Shown piece after piece: positions 10,564 to 22,600 of a DNA stretch of 64,000 nucleotides (position 1 is the first letter of the stretch; the number at the start of each line of letters is the position of its first letter). Both the position numbers and the translations under genes were made by a program. Under the pieces are notes generated by a model. That model saw only the letters and a list, made by a program, of their open reading frames with translations, did no database searches and had not been told where the DNA came from. The DNA is from Hofstenia miamia (taxonomy: Eukaryota > Xenacoelomorpha > Acoela): contig SCFE01000078.1 of NCBI GenBank assembly GCA_004352715.1, positions 1,702,845 through 1,766,844 on the forward strand, read 5' to 3'.

Positions 10564-10605
10564 ATGGAGCGTTTAATTGTAGAGGTTGTCTTCTTATTTA
10601 TTGTG
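10564..10605 (+). CDS. Candidate first exon: signal-peptide-like N-terminus before GTAAGT
   Basis: ATG at 10564 gives MERLIVEVVFLFIV, a charged start followed by a hydrophobic run like a signal peptide. A consensus donor GTAAGT follows at 10606. The diverged copy at about 12426 keeps the donor but not the ATG; the third place (13529, after MVEFLHSW) also has GGTAAGT. No downstream exon could be joined with confidence, so this is only a candidate. Confidence 0.25.
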
Positions 10606-11603
10606 GTAAGTCGTTTTTATGCTTTGAAATGTGAAATTCTCTTTGTATGTTGGAGATTTCAATGCTTTATAACACATAGCAGGGCTTTATATTGTATTTG
10701 TCATCCATCATTAATAATGAAAGTGAGATATATGCTATTATTAAACACAGAACTTCTTGAATTGTTAAATCAATTACAATGGTGGATAAGATATATTCAA
10801 ACCATTACATAAAGAGATTGTTAATTCGAGCAAAATGACGATAAACAAAAGAATTTGTCTGGTTGGTTTATTATAACATAGGCTTAAAACAACTGAATTT
10901 AAGAAGCAATATAAAAAATATTCTTATGAACAATATACGTGGAGATTTGTTAACTTTTTACAATGAATGATAATTTATAAGGGAAGATGCAAAAATTCGC
11001 AAGTAAACAAAAATACTATTCAGTTTTTACAGGGATTGTGTGGTAATTTATTTGTCAGCATAAATCTTGTTATATTTCAATAATGAATATCTATACTAAT
11101 GTTGTTTAAATATTTCTAATGTCTGTCAAATAAAGTGTGTCACTAACTGACATAACTCATTTTTTTATACAATTAAAAGAATTCTGCACACAAACGACAT
11201 GTTTTAGTTTCCATGTAGATTATAATCAGGAAACAACACTCCTTAAAAGAAAATAAAGCATTAAGTTAATTTACAACAGTGAAATTCAAGAAAAAATATT
11301 TATGGGGGTTTGTTAACTTTTTACAATGCATGTAATGTAATCTGTCAGTAAACAGTGTGTTATCATTACACCACTATTCACTTAATTCAATGCCTTTAAA
11401 CCTTATTTGTTATAACATTTGGTTGTTACTAAAATATTCCATCTTGTGTACACGCATAACACATAGTGCGAATATTAGCATAGCATGGTTAATCAAAAAG
11501 TTAATGCATTAGCCATGGTATATTATTTGATTGGCTTAGATGTTGACGCTCTCAAATAAACGAGTGATAATTTTAAATCTAATGACTCTTTCACCTAACA
11601 ACA

Positions 11604-12001
11604 ATGGTGAGAAAAGCTGCAAATATCAAGCAGGATAAAAAATCTATGAGGTTATCTAAAGCCGGAGCATATGGGCAATTACCAAAGGCAATAGGAAAAC
11701 CAGCAAAAGATCCGTATCTGAGGTGAAAAGTATGTTAAAGACCAAAGAGAAGTTAGCATGCCCTGTACGAGTTGGTGAACTCAATGCGGTCTCTGAAGAA
11801 CCTCGGCTACAATACATATTTCTTTATGACCTGAAAATTGGCGAGCAGTTCCCAATTCGCAATGTGCATCAAACTCAGATAAAGTATGGACCAGCAGTAA
11901 AAATTATTTTACAAAACGGAAATTGTTTTTTCTTTCCTAAATGCTATGCACAAAGAGCTGGAGCAAAATTCAAAAAGTTAATTGGACTTAAAGTTCTTTG
12001 A
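11604..12001 (+). CDS. Small basic ORF with possible OB-fold domain
   Basis: Two overlapping plus frames: ATG 11604 gives a very basic 40-residue peptide (MVRKAANIKQDKKSMRLSKA...). Frame 11723-12001 gives 92 residues with YIFLYDLKIGEQFPIRNV, TQIKYGPAVKIIL and FFFPKCYAQRAG. The pattern 'DL..G..Y.I..v..v.TkyG..v...L......flP.r' resembles a small OB-fold-like protein family repeatedly seen in arthropod genomes, which may bind single-stranded nucleic acid. That assignment is from memory and is not proven. A frameshift or short intron near 11715 would be needed to join the two parts. Related DLK-x-G phrases occur at about 15475 and 40697. Confidence 0.4.
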
Positions 12002-12390
12002 TGCCCAGATAAACCTTCAAAATATTTTGGTTGTAAGCCAAGTACTGTCTTAAAATTTAGTGTGTAATTTTATGTAGGTGTAAATGCATGTTTCTTGTCA
12101 GATTTATTGTTCTCCTTGATTTTACATAAATTATCAGTTCTTAGCTACAAGCACGAAAAATAAGAGATTGTTTTACGAAATAAAATATATCAGGTAGGTT
12201 CGACTTTAACCAGTGAATCAAGCTAAAACATTAGCAATCATAATATCATTTTTACCACTACCTGTTTTTAATGTACTTCAATCTTATAGATATATGCATA
12301 ATTTCAACAAAGTTCATTAGCAGATAGAAATATTGAAAATTCAATCTTTTTTAGCAACATGTTTTTTAATGCACTAGTTAGTCTTTGTGT
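12002..12390. other. AT-rich spacer without recognised gene
   Basis: Nothing beyond short chance frames is seen between the small ORF and the second duplicated unit. Confidence 0.4.
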
Positions 12391-13010
12391 AGAGTTTAAT
12401 TGAAAAATTTGGTTACTTCTGTACTAGGTAAGTCGATTTTATATTTTGAAATGTGATATTCTCTTTTTCCGTAAAACTTATACAACTAATGCAATTTCGA
12501 AATTATTTAATGTCTTATCCAATGCACATGTTTTTAATGCACTAGTCACAATGCTTTATAACATATATCAGGTTTTCTATTGTATTGATCATTTATTATT
12601 AAAACGGAATATATGCCATTATTAAACAAATAAAGCATTGGAGGGTTAAATCAATTACAATGCTAGATCGGATATATTCAAGCCACCATGTAAAAAGATA
12701 TAAATTTAATAATTACTAGGAAATGTGGGTGTGCATCTGAGCATTATATCTAGTAACACATCAATAATTCGCTAAAACAACGAAAACCTATTAGTATGCC
12801 AACCATTCATTGCAAAAAGGAGAGTTCACGGAAAATTTTTAGCGATGGAATTATATATTTAATGAAAAACAGCGAAATTCTCGAGTGAAACAAAACATTG
12901 TTCAATTTTAACAGGGATAGTGCGGTAATTTATTTGGCAACATAAATCTTGATATTTTTTCAATAACAAATATCATAATAATGTTATTTAATTATGGAGA
13001 TATGCTAGGA

Positions 13011-14080
13011 TTTCTGGAAAGATGTATCCAAACACAACAACCAATGCTAGCTATGAACGCGACATATACACTGGAAATCATGTTTTAATGGTACAAATCA
13101 ATATTGTAGAATCTCAATTTGTTGGACGCACACGATTACCCTTATTGCATAAATGTCCTTGATGCTGAGATATGCTGTACAACAAAGCACCCCCAATTAT
13201 TCATCATGAGAAACAAAATCCAATGTATAAACCTGCGTCACGATCATATATTGATAGAATAAACAAAGTTTTGAAGCAAGCAAGGTCAAATAATAGAATT
13301 CACCAGTACTTGTAGACTATATCATGCTGGATATTCACACGGAATGAAGAAATGATGGAAAATCAAAATTATTTCATTTGATGTTTGCAGTGTTTGTGTA
13401 AACTCTATACATTTGTGTTTTTAATTAAATAAATCTATCAATATTATTTTTCTGAATTGCAAAATGTAATGCATTATTCAGTTTTTACGGAGATTGAGTC
13501 AAGCATGGTTGAATTTCTCCACTCCTGGTAAGTTATTTTTACATTTCTATAGTGAATATTATATGATTAAGCAAATTTTTAGTTGGAAATTGATTGCTTT
13601 ACATGTTAAAGATTACTAACATCAATAAAAATTTCCTAGAGACACTTGATTTGCAAATGAAAACACTACATATATTATCAATGCAACATGTAAAGAAACT
13701 AAATTACAAATGAACAAATATTAGAAAAAACTGTAAAAGAGAATTTCTTCTTTCATATCATTAAAAATGCCAATTCCTTCACAACGGATAACAACTAATT
13801 TGATGTTGGGAGCGAACACATATTGACATTATCGGTGATAAATTCATTATCTTTCAATGATTAAAAGCACCTGATACTTTTTAACAGTAATTCGATTGTG
13901 GTCAACCTTATAATTCAAATCTCTTAGCAGAAATGAATTGCAAAAATAAATTAACAAAATAATTAACTTGAAAAATAAATTTACCAAATTTCTAATTAAT
14001 AATTAGTAAAATATAATTAATTTTTAAAATGGTGGTGATGCTTACAAAATTTCTGTATTCTTTGCCCTAGTTTACACATC
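13011..14080. other. Possible degenerate coding stretch, then AT-rich spacer
   Basis: Plus frame 13012-13162 (RYARISGKMYP...) and then 13179-13316 (YNKAPPIIHHEKQNPMYKP..., ending in a stop) have protein-like composition and follow the second duplicated unit in the same way as 11604-12001 follows the first. I do not recognise the family. 13330-14080 shows nothing definable. Confidence 0.25.
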
Positions 14081-14084
14081 ATAG

Positions 14085-14210
14085 TCAACATGGCATAGCT
14101 GCAACCGTGCCTGGTTTTTGAATGCACGGCCCAGCACGGCATGGCACGGAGTTGCAAAAAATTTTTTTGGGCACGGCACGGGTTTTTAAAAATGGGTTAA
14201 GTTTTGGAAA
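14085..14210. repeat. GC-rich GCACGGC repeat stretch, probable transposon end
   Basis: The text CACGGCCCAGCACGGCATGG and GGGCACGGCACGGG repeats a GCACGGC unit unlike the AT-rich surroundings. Such stretches are common near ends of hAT-type elements. No partner end was found. Confidence 0.3.
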
Positions 14211-14268
14211 AGATGGGTCAGGTTAATATTGCACTAGGTGAGAGCTACGGAGGTTTGAGAGTCTGAAC

Positions 14269-15024
14269 TAGAGATATGCGCGGTTCCTTAACTTCATACC
14301 GCACCGCACTTGTGCATTGTATTTTACCACACCGAACCGCAAAGTTTTTTCCTACTGCGATTCACCTTAAAAGCAATACCCCTCACGAAAAAATTATGAC
14401 ACATGAACAAATGCAGTACAAATGTCTACATTAATGCAAACTAAAAATAGACAATAAGACAACTGCAAAGAACAAAAAAGGTTCTTATTTACAAACGTTC
14501 TTAATATTTTCAAAATGTTTTTAAAAAAGAATGGAGTCAACAGTCTCTGGCTTCAAGCGTTGTCGCAATTTTTCAAGCAAACGACCTGTGCTTGAAAATA
14601 ACCTTTCTGAAGTGGCTTCACTTGCTGGTACACCCAATAAAAATGTATCTAATTGACTTAAGTTTGGAAAATTTACAGTATTTTGACTTCATCATTTAAT
14701 AACATCATCACAGTGCATTATTGGCATATCTGCATAATGATCAACTTCACTGAACGAGGACTTCGTAGGACAAGAAAACTCATCCAGTATGGACCTATTA
14801 GTTGTATTAATTAATTAACTAGCCAATTAAAGTTGATGTTACACTAGGCTATCTTACTCAAGTTATGATATAATTTATATAACGAATTAATACATTGCTT
14901 TAAAGGACAATGTCACTTTTAGGCGTTGAAATATTTTTAGTAACCACTCCGCACCGCGCCACATCACATTGCACCGCACAGCCAGCCATAAAACTCAATT
15001 GCTACCGCACAGCGAACATCTCTA
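14269..15024 (-). mobile_element. Internally deleted hAT element with perfect 8-bp TSD
   Basis: The element starts TAGAGATATGCGCGG and ends CGAACATCTCTA. It is flanked by GTCTGAAC at 14261-14268 and 15025-15032, identical on both sides. Both ends carry CCGCACCGC-type subterminal repeats. The 756-bp interior keeps a transposase C-terminus on the minus strand. The family differs from the elements at 1119 and 32196. Confidence 0.9.
14524..14670 (-). pseudogene. hAT transposase C-terminus (hATC)
   Basis: The minus-strand peptide reads VPASEATSERLFSSTGRLLE, then KLRQRLKPETVDSIL. This is the signature of the hATC dimerisation domain ('vpaSs..sERvFS.aG......R..L.p..v'). Only about 50 codons remain; everything upstream is lost. 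Confidence 0.85.
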
Positions 15025-15432
15025 GTCTGAACTGTACATTTCATTGACAAATTTTAGAGATCTCCACTTATGTTGGATCCGTTTTTTAAAATGTAAAATA
15101 AAATAAATTATTTGTTAATTTTAAATGTTTTGTATTAATAACCAATTTACGATAGTAATAATCCAAATTGTGAAAAATTCTAGTTTTATATGTTTTAATT
15201 AATTTTTAAATTGATTTGGATTTCATGTTTGGTAGATATCAATCTCTACGAATGGATACATTTTTGACATTTGAACAATAGATAACAAATTACGCATTGT
15301 CTGTAGAGAGATTGTACACACAGTGCTATAATGGAATTTTACTGTGTTTATTGTTGTTTACATTCTGGCAGTCGAACAATGGCCAAAGATAAACTAAGTT
15401 GACACTACAAAAGCATACAACTTATATAGAGC

Positions 15433-15490
15433 GGAATAATGGAATTTCACATTTATGAAACAAAGACAACTACTCTGAAAGATTTAAAAT
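15433..15490 (+). CDS. Candidate first exon with DLKFFG before a GTAAGC donor
   Basis: ATG 15439 opens MEFHIYETKTTTLKDLKFFG and runs directly into a good splice donor (GTAAGC). LKDLKFFG resembles VKDLKFGT at 40697 and LYDLKIGE at 11833, so it may be the start of another copy of the small OB-like family. No downstream exon is identified. Weak evidence. Confidence 0.25.
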
Positions 15491-15499
15491 TTTTTGGTA

Positions 15500-16250
15500 A
15501 GCTATTTTTATAATTAATTGTCAGATATTGTTTTTGATTCTTAAAGCTTTTTTGCAATATTATCTCTAGTTAATTTTACAGATATTTCTTTTAAAAACAA
15601 TTTTATTTTAATGAATTGGTGCGAATTTACTGTCCGATGTTAAATTTATTATAGACTTTATAGAAACGTCGTTTGTTTGTTAATACACATTTTAATTGAA
15701 TTTATTTAAACTTTTATTTATCATGTGTTTTACATTGTGAATGTCATCTCGTTTGACTTGTATATTAACCATTAATTTAGATACTACCGTGTGAAATTCA
15801 TAATATGTAAATACACATTGCGTTTGTTTCCTACAGAATTCCTTCAACAACAATGATGATAAACTAACACAATGGACAAATTCAATAGTGCGATATATAT
15901 GGTCATTATAAGCAAAGTGTAGAATAAATTACATTTTTGTCTTGTCTTAAACACATATGTGGGTTTTACCACATACGTTTAATAAATATTAGAAATTACG
16001 AGTTTTTGCATAAACTAGTTCCGAAAATTTTTTTGCTTTATTACTAAAATAAGCCCTTACGCTTTTAACAAGTATTATTATCTCTCTGATTCAAACATTT
16101 GTTATTAAATTTTACCGAATAAAACAAGTATGTAAAATAAATATATAAACTAAATTAATGTGGTATTTCCAATGTCGTGTATGTTAAAAAAAACAAGTAT
16201 GTAAACTAAATTAATGTGATATTTCCAATGTCATGTATATTAATAAAAAA
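15500..16250. other. AT-rich sequence without recognised gene
   Basis: No supported coding region. 16120-16330 contains imperfect tandem repeats of a unit like AAGTATGTAAACTAAATTAATG (about 100-bp spacing). Confidence 0.4.
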
Positions 16251-16254
16251 CTAA

Positions 16255-18776
16255 TATGTTAAATAAGTATGTAAACTAAATTAATGTGGTATTTTCCAAT
16301 GTCATGTATGTTAATAAAAAACAAGTATGTAATGTGTGAAATTAAAACTAAAAAATGTAAGGTAGTATGTGAAAGTAAAACTAAAAAATTGTATTTTAAT
16401 ATGTGAAAGTAAAAAAATGTAAACTAAATTCATGTGTGATGTTAATAAAAAACTGTAAAATAAAAAATGCAAACTAAATTAAGCCACATAAATAACATAA
16501 AAAACTGTAATGTAAACTAAAAAAATGCAAACTAAATTAGACCATATAAATAACATAAAAAACTAGTAAAAGTACATAAGTTCAATAACGTCAGTACAAC
16601 ACCTCCAGCAATATTCATGGCGTCTCAGGTCAAACGCCACCGCTCTCGACCAATCAGAAAAAAGTGGAATGGCCTACACTCGAATCTATACTACTTATTT
16701 CATATGCTTTGGCGGATATTTCTATCTCGTTTTTGAAAATGTATGTCTATTTCACGCGACTATAGTGTTTAAGTTTAGCAAAATATTTCTCCACTTTGTA
16801 TTTGGACATAACTAGAAAACGAGTTTTGCTTCTATCAATTATATTCCTTGTTGCATGATTAAACATTGTTACAACAAACATGGCTTAAGAACTTCATCAC
16901 TCAGAGTCGTTGTGTAATGTACGCTTTTACATTAGTACAATTTATACACAATTGCTAAAGAAATTGCTGTTTTCTACCTCTTACATACTATATCCTTGAT
17001 TAATTTTAATACATGTTGAAATATATGTCTATACAAATGTTATACCCAAGCATTGGCTTTTACTCCTATGAATGATTTTCCTTAATACAGAGTGTTACAT
17101 GTTTAAACACTAAGACAACAAATACGTCATACTATATTAACAGAGACAAATGCATCAGTTTGCCTAAAAAATAAAAACTGTCAAAATTAATTTGCTTAAT
17201 TTAGTTTTGTCAAAAACATTTATTGTCTTCAATTATATCACTTTCCCCCAATCCAAGAAAACAAAAATAAAATTTCGTCAAAAAACTAATTTGTTCTATT
17301 TACCTTTTTCAAAAATATTTTGTCGCTAGATGGCGTCCAATAGAATCACTTCATTTGCACGTGGCAAATAGTCATGGGTCTCCCATAGGGACAAATTGGA
17401 ACCCATCGCTTACTATTCTTGAAAAAGTGATTACAAAGGCCCCTTTCTGAAAAAATCCACGATTCTAAATTGTTAGCAAATCTGCAAACAATTATTCTCA
17501 TGGCTTGAAGTTTTCACAGATGAAGGACCTTGAAAGCATTAATTAATCAATAAAATGTCAGACGTTTACAGTCTCGGCTTCTTAAAATTTGTGCTTATCT
17601 CTCACGAACTAATAATGATAGCTACATCTGACATCAACAGAATAGAGGAATGTCTCCTCCTTCAACTAGGCATTTAAATCACCCCATTATCNTATGTTAA
17701 ATAAGTATGTAAACTAAATTAATGTGGTATTTTCCAATGTCATGTATGTTAATAAAAAACAAGTATGTAATGTGTGAAATTAAAACTAAAAAATGTAAGG
17801 TAGTATGTGAAAGTAAAACTAAAAAATGTAAGCTAATATGTGAAAGTAAAAAAAATGTAAACTAAATTCATGTGTGATGTTAATAAAAAACTGTAAAATA
17901 AAAAATGCAAACTAAATTAAGCCACATAAATAACATAAAAAACTGTAATGTAAACTAAAAAAATGCAAACTAAATTAGACCATATAAATAACATAAAAAA
18001 CTAGTAAAAGTACATAAGTTCAATAACGTCAGTACAACACCTCCAGCAATATTCATGGCGTCTCAGGTCAAACGCCACCGCTCTCGACCAATCAGAAAAA
18101 AGTGGAATGGCCTACACTCGAATCTATACTACTTATTTCATATGCTTTGGCGGATATTTCTATCTCGTTTTTGAAAATGTATGTCTATTTCACGCGACTA
18201 TAGTGTTTAAGTTTAGCAAAATATTTCTCCACTTTGTATTTGGACATAACTAGAAAACGAGTTTTGCTTCTATCAATTATATTCCTTGTTGCATGATTAA
18301 ACATTGTTACAACAAACATGGCTTAAGAACTTCATCACTCAGAGTCGTTGTGTAATGTACGCTTTTACATTAGTACAATTTATACACAATTGCTAAAGAA
18401 ATTGCTGTTTTCTACCTCTTACATACTATATCCTTGATTAATTTTAATACATATTGAAATATATGTCTATACAAATGTTATACCCAAGTATTGGCTTTTA
18501 CATCTATGAATTATTTTCCTTAATGCAGAGTGTTGCATAATTAAGGACATTGTTANGTTAGCAAATCTGCAAACAATTATTCTCATGGCTTGAAGTTTTC
18601 ACAGATGAAGGACCTTGAAAGCATTAATTAATCAATAAAATGTCAGACGTTTACAGTCTCGGCTTCTTAAAATTTGTGCTTATCTCTCACGAACTAATAA
18701 TGATAGCTACATCTGACATCAACAGAATAGAGGAATGTCTCCTCCTTCAACTAGGCATTTAAATCACCCCATTATC
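16255..18776. repeat. Two interleaved near-identical duplications joined by single N
   Basis: 16255-about 17100 recurs at 17693-about 18555 (offset 1438). 17472-17691 recurs at 18557-18776 (offset 1085). The second copies begin exactly after single N characters at 17692 and 18556. Copies differ by a few substitutions and small indels, more so near 17060/18490. The order A-B-A'-B' with N joins is what unmerged haplotypes look like. Contents are AT-rich, with a short GC-richer stretch at 16615-16690 that has a CCAATCAG box and no recognised gene. Confidence 0.85.
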
Positions 18777-19435
18777 GGATCCATTTTTGACGCATGGTGC
18801 TAGTGAACAACAATTGGCACACTACTTACAGAAAACAAAATATTTCTCATTATTTTTTGCTCTCTTATACATTATAACACGTTATTATCTGGACTTTAGA
18901 TGCGGAAAGAAATGATAATTTTTCCTTGAAACTTCCAATGGGTTGTTGATGCTGACTTATTATTGTGAATGTATCGCCTATATTCTTTTTATTCTGTAAA
19001 TTAAGATAGAAAATAAGACATGGGATTTAATTTAAAGCAGTATACAAATTGTATTTCACAACTTTACATTAAACTTTCAAGGTTTCTAAATCAATTCAAT
19101 TGATTTGAAAATCCATATAAAATCAAATCAATTGATTTGATATCAATATGTAGACATCAATTTAAATGTTTATCACTGGTTTGTGCTAGAGAGATTGCGG
19201 GTCATTGTTATACAGGGCCAGGTCGCGTTATTGCTAGACAAGTAGTTTGGCGTCTCAAAAAAGTGATTCGGTACCCACCCTGGCTTAAACAACGTTGGTG
19301 ATGAGCAAAAATTCCAAAAGTATATTGAAATATGTAAAAATGTATAATTCTTTTATCATTAATCATCGAAAAATTATACTTTTAAAAATATTAAACAATA
19401 CTTTTGAAATAAAAAAATAGTAATTAAATTAATGG
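18777..19435. other. Downstream flank of the GANP-like gene
   Basis: Non-coding and AT-rich. It contains a perfect 20-bp palindrome at 19122-19141, centred on CAATTG. It would include the 3' UTR of the minus-strand gene that ends at 19436. Confidence 0.4.
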
Positions 19436-19617
19436 TCAATCACAATCATCAAATAGATGAATGTTTTCTAAGAGAAATTCATCTAAAATGTCTGTTTCTT
19501 CATTAACGATTTGTTCAAGCTGGATTTCTTTAGATTCTTTAACCAATTGCTCAAAAGATTTTTGAAGTTTCTGTGACAATGCTTCTACTCTTAACAATGA
19601 CTCATTCAAGCTTTTGC
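19436..19617 (-). CDS. MCM3AP: GANP-like last exon, coiled-coil C-terminus
   Basis: The 182-bp exon after TAG at 19618 reads KSLNESLLRVEALSQKLQKS, then FEQLVKESKEIQLEQIVNEE, and ends in DDCD with TGA at 19436-19438. It is a heptad-like coiled coil (L/V at a/d positions), as expected for the C-terminal end of GANP-type proteins. Confidence 0.8.
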
Positions 19618-22600
19618 CTAAAAGACTAAAATTAAAATGCCTAGCAAAAACACGTAATGTGACTAGATAAATTTACATCAATGGAAGGCAACCATTCTAT
19701 TCTATAGTATCCTGGGCCGGAGCATCCCGCGAAAGATTATGATGTCACAACGTTTAATAAGTTTGCGTCGCTTCGAACCTTACATTAACTCAACTAATAA
19801 TCAGCCGGATCTCAAAGACTAGAGACATTTTTCTGAGTGTTAAAAGTAAAAGTGATACTAAGGGCACCTTGAGTGATATTTTAAATTACTTTGCAGCAAT
19901 TCATTGATAATAACAAGAAAACCCGTATACTTGTGGGAGAGCCAAATTTCGGATTGTAACAACATTCAATTAATTTTGGTTTGGACTTCCAAGAGGTAAG
20001 TGCACTTCCTTTTAAATACTTTTTCATAGATTTCTTAGATATGCTTGATAAATAAGAGTATTACTTCTAACTGTTAAAGGATACCACATATTCTGCTAAA
20101 AAATCAGCTTATAGAAAAATCTTTGGTATATAACTAAAATCTAATAATGATATTACAAAAATTAATTTCAATGGAGCTTAGTTTAGTTAGTGTAGGTAAT
20201 GCATTTAATTTCAATGGAGCTTAGTTTAGTTAGTGTAGGTAATGCATTTAAAAGGAACAATGGATCAGGTCGTGGTGCTAATAGCCAGGTAAACAATTGT
20301 TCTAAACTGAGTCCAAGCAAAATTGAATTTCGAAAATCTTGGAAACATGATGAATTGAATTATGACATTACCAGCACCCAAGAAAAGATTAATCCTAAAC
20401 TGAATTTTGAAATCACAAAAATTTAAAAGCCCTAAAAATATGTTTTTACAGTGAAATTATTTATAAAAATTTATTACGGTTTAGGGATTAAGAGCATAAC
20501 TTCATGTAAAATACTTAAATTGTTACGTATACATCTAGCTAATGGATATATTATTATAATAAATCCAATGCAATTTAAAATGACCATGTAAGATATAATA
20601 ATAATGGGCACGGAATGCAGATGGCTATTTATGTTATTAATTACATAAGTGTAAACAAAGTAAATACAAACGTTGTTTGAATGAAATCTTGAGGGGATGA
20701 TGTGAATGGGAGTCTGGAATATGGCTTTTGTGAGAGGGAAAACTTAAGAAGCGCTTTTCATAGGAAACTGTTGGCGAGAACTTAAAACTTGATAGAGAAG
20801 TCGTTAGATAACAATTGGCTTGATCTAAAAATATAACACTGTGTTTTGTGTATTCTTAATAAGGAATTACAAATATACTTAATTAAGATTTCGATGAAGT
20901 ATCAAAAATTGATACATTTCAAATTCACTAAATCTCTAATTACAAAAGGTCTCCTTTTGATACCTTTACCCTCTCATTAAGTTCCCGAGTTGCAATTTTA
21001 ACGGAGCATTAAAAGAACAGTCTTAACATACCACCCCCCCCCCAGAAAAGTACTTTCACTATTTTTTAAATACTTTATTTTTTTACAAGTGAACTTTACT
21101 CTTTAAACAAAAGTTTGAAAGCAGAGTTGCTTGTTTAATATATAATTAAAAACCTCGATTATTGATATTAATGTACAACATTTAAACTACCTTTAAAACA
21201 ATCAAACACACGAGGAAACGGGACGTAACGCTGACGGATGAAATGTGAAATTTGATTGATTAATGATATGTAACATTCCTCTAAGTCCTCTTCGACATGA
21301 TTGTCAACAGTAATGCGTGTCCGGAGTTCATTGAAGGGAACATCGAAATAGAATTCAAGCAGATGCTCATAAACTGAATGTGTCGTATAATGAAAACTAG
21401 GAGTTTGACAGGTAGTCGAAAAAAGTTTCTTTAAACTATCAATTACCTAAATATTACATATCTTGTAAAAGTATATGCCTGCTCGCATATAACATAAAAG
21501 ATATACATACAATACAACTCACTTCATTTTAGAGAGCGGAAAAAATTGCGTTTAAAAATATCAAAACGTACACATAAAATTGGGTAAAATCAAGGATTAA
21601 ATTGCAAAAAAAATGCGTAACATTGGAATAGATTTGCCTTCCATTCTAATGTAACTTGTTCAACATCCAGGAAACGATAGGCCATTTCCAATAATTAAAA
21701 GCTGAAAAACATATTTTACAAAAACTTAGAATTCTCATTGTTAAATTTTACCAATTGAACTTAGTTTAGGCATTTTGCATCTCAAATTTAGCAACAATGA
21801 CAGTATTTGACTTGTAACAAAGTACTTCAATGTACACAGCGATTCAAGATTTTTTTCGAACTTTAAATTTTAACTGTGTCTAAAAAGAAAATCAATAAAT
21901 CGATTTGTTTTTCTACTGTCTTCAAGAAAGTAAGGAATTCTATTTACTGACGAAGGATATTTCCATTTGTATGTACCATAAATATGCAAAATTCTCGCAT
22001 TGGGATCTAGAAAAGCAATAATGTTATCACAAAAATGTCTTCTACACCCCAAAACATATTGCATGATGTGGTTTTTCAGTCAAATTCTTCCTACCCCTTT
22101 ACTTTTTCCCAAGAGATTGAACTGTGAATGGTGAAAATTACAGTGAGATTTTATAACAGAATGTTATTCCGCATCTGAAGAACAAAATACGGTTATCAAA
22201 CACAATTTTATGCAGGATGGAGAGATATCTCCACAACAAATGAGGTTAAGTATTCTCCACAAAAACTTTTCTTGCGATAGGTCTTGGTTTATATCGCCTA
22301 GCTATTCTTCTGATCTTAATCCGTGAGATTACTCCCCCTCCCTTAGTGCTGCATGAAGGAAAAGGTGATTGTTAAGCAATTCAAGTAATTGGACGACAGT
22401 ATTGCAAAGCTTTTCAATAAAATTCCCCAATAGTTCCTTGCCAATGTTATCAAAGTTTGTGCCAAAAAGTGTTTAGATGCAAATGGAAGCCCCTTGCCAA
22501 CATATATAATATGCAAATTCAGAGCACAGAAGCAAGCTTCATCAAATTTGTCGATGACATTATATGCTGTGTTATTGACAAAATGGGCAAGGATGATGTG

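Larger units (their letters stand above)
10562..13010. repeat. Diverged duplication, units about 10562-11120 and 12395-13010
   Basis: Ordered matching blocks recur about 1.82-1.88 kb apart. GGTAAGTCGTTTTTATGCTTTGAAATG (10603, given in part) matches 12425. CAATGCTTTATAACA (10661) matches 12549. GTTAAATCAATTACAATG (10764) matches 12645. The block around 11030-11110 (TACAGGGATTGTGTGGTAATTT) matches 12908-12990. Similarity is roughly 75-80% with many indels, so the duplication is old. A third partial copy may begin at 13474 (TTCAGTTTTTACGGAGATTG). The small ORF at 11604-12001 lies between the units. Confidence 0.65.

Noticed and set aside
16617-16740. Short ORF MASQVKRHRSRPIRKKWNG... as a gene or CCAAT promoter
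   Set aside because: Only about 40 codons with no supporting context; the region is duplicated by the assembly. The CCAATCAG box alone is not enough.
21870-22064. Minus frame of 64 codons (MQYVLGCRRHFCD...) as a GANP exon
   Set aside because: Lies inside the intron next to transposon relics, has no acceptor/donor pair giving a phase-consistent exon and ends in a stop.
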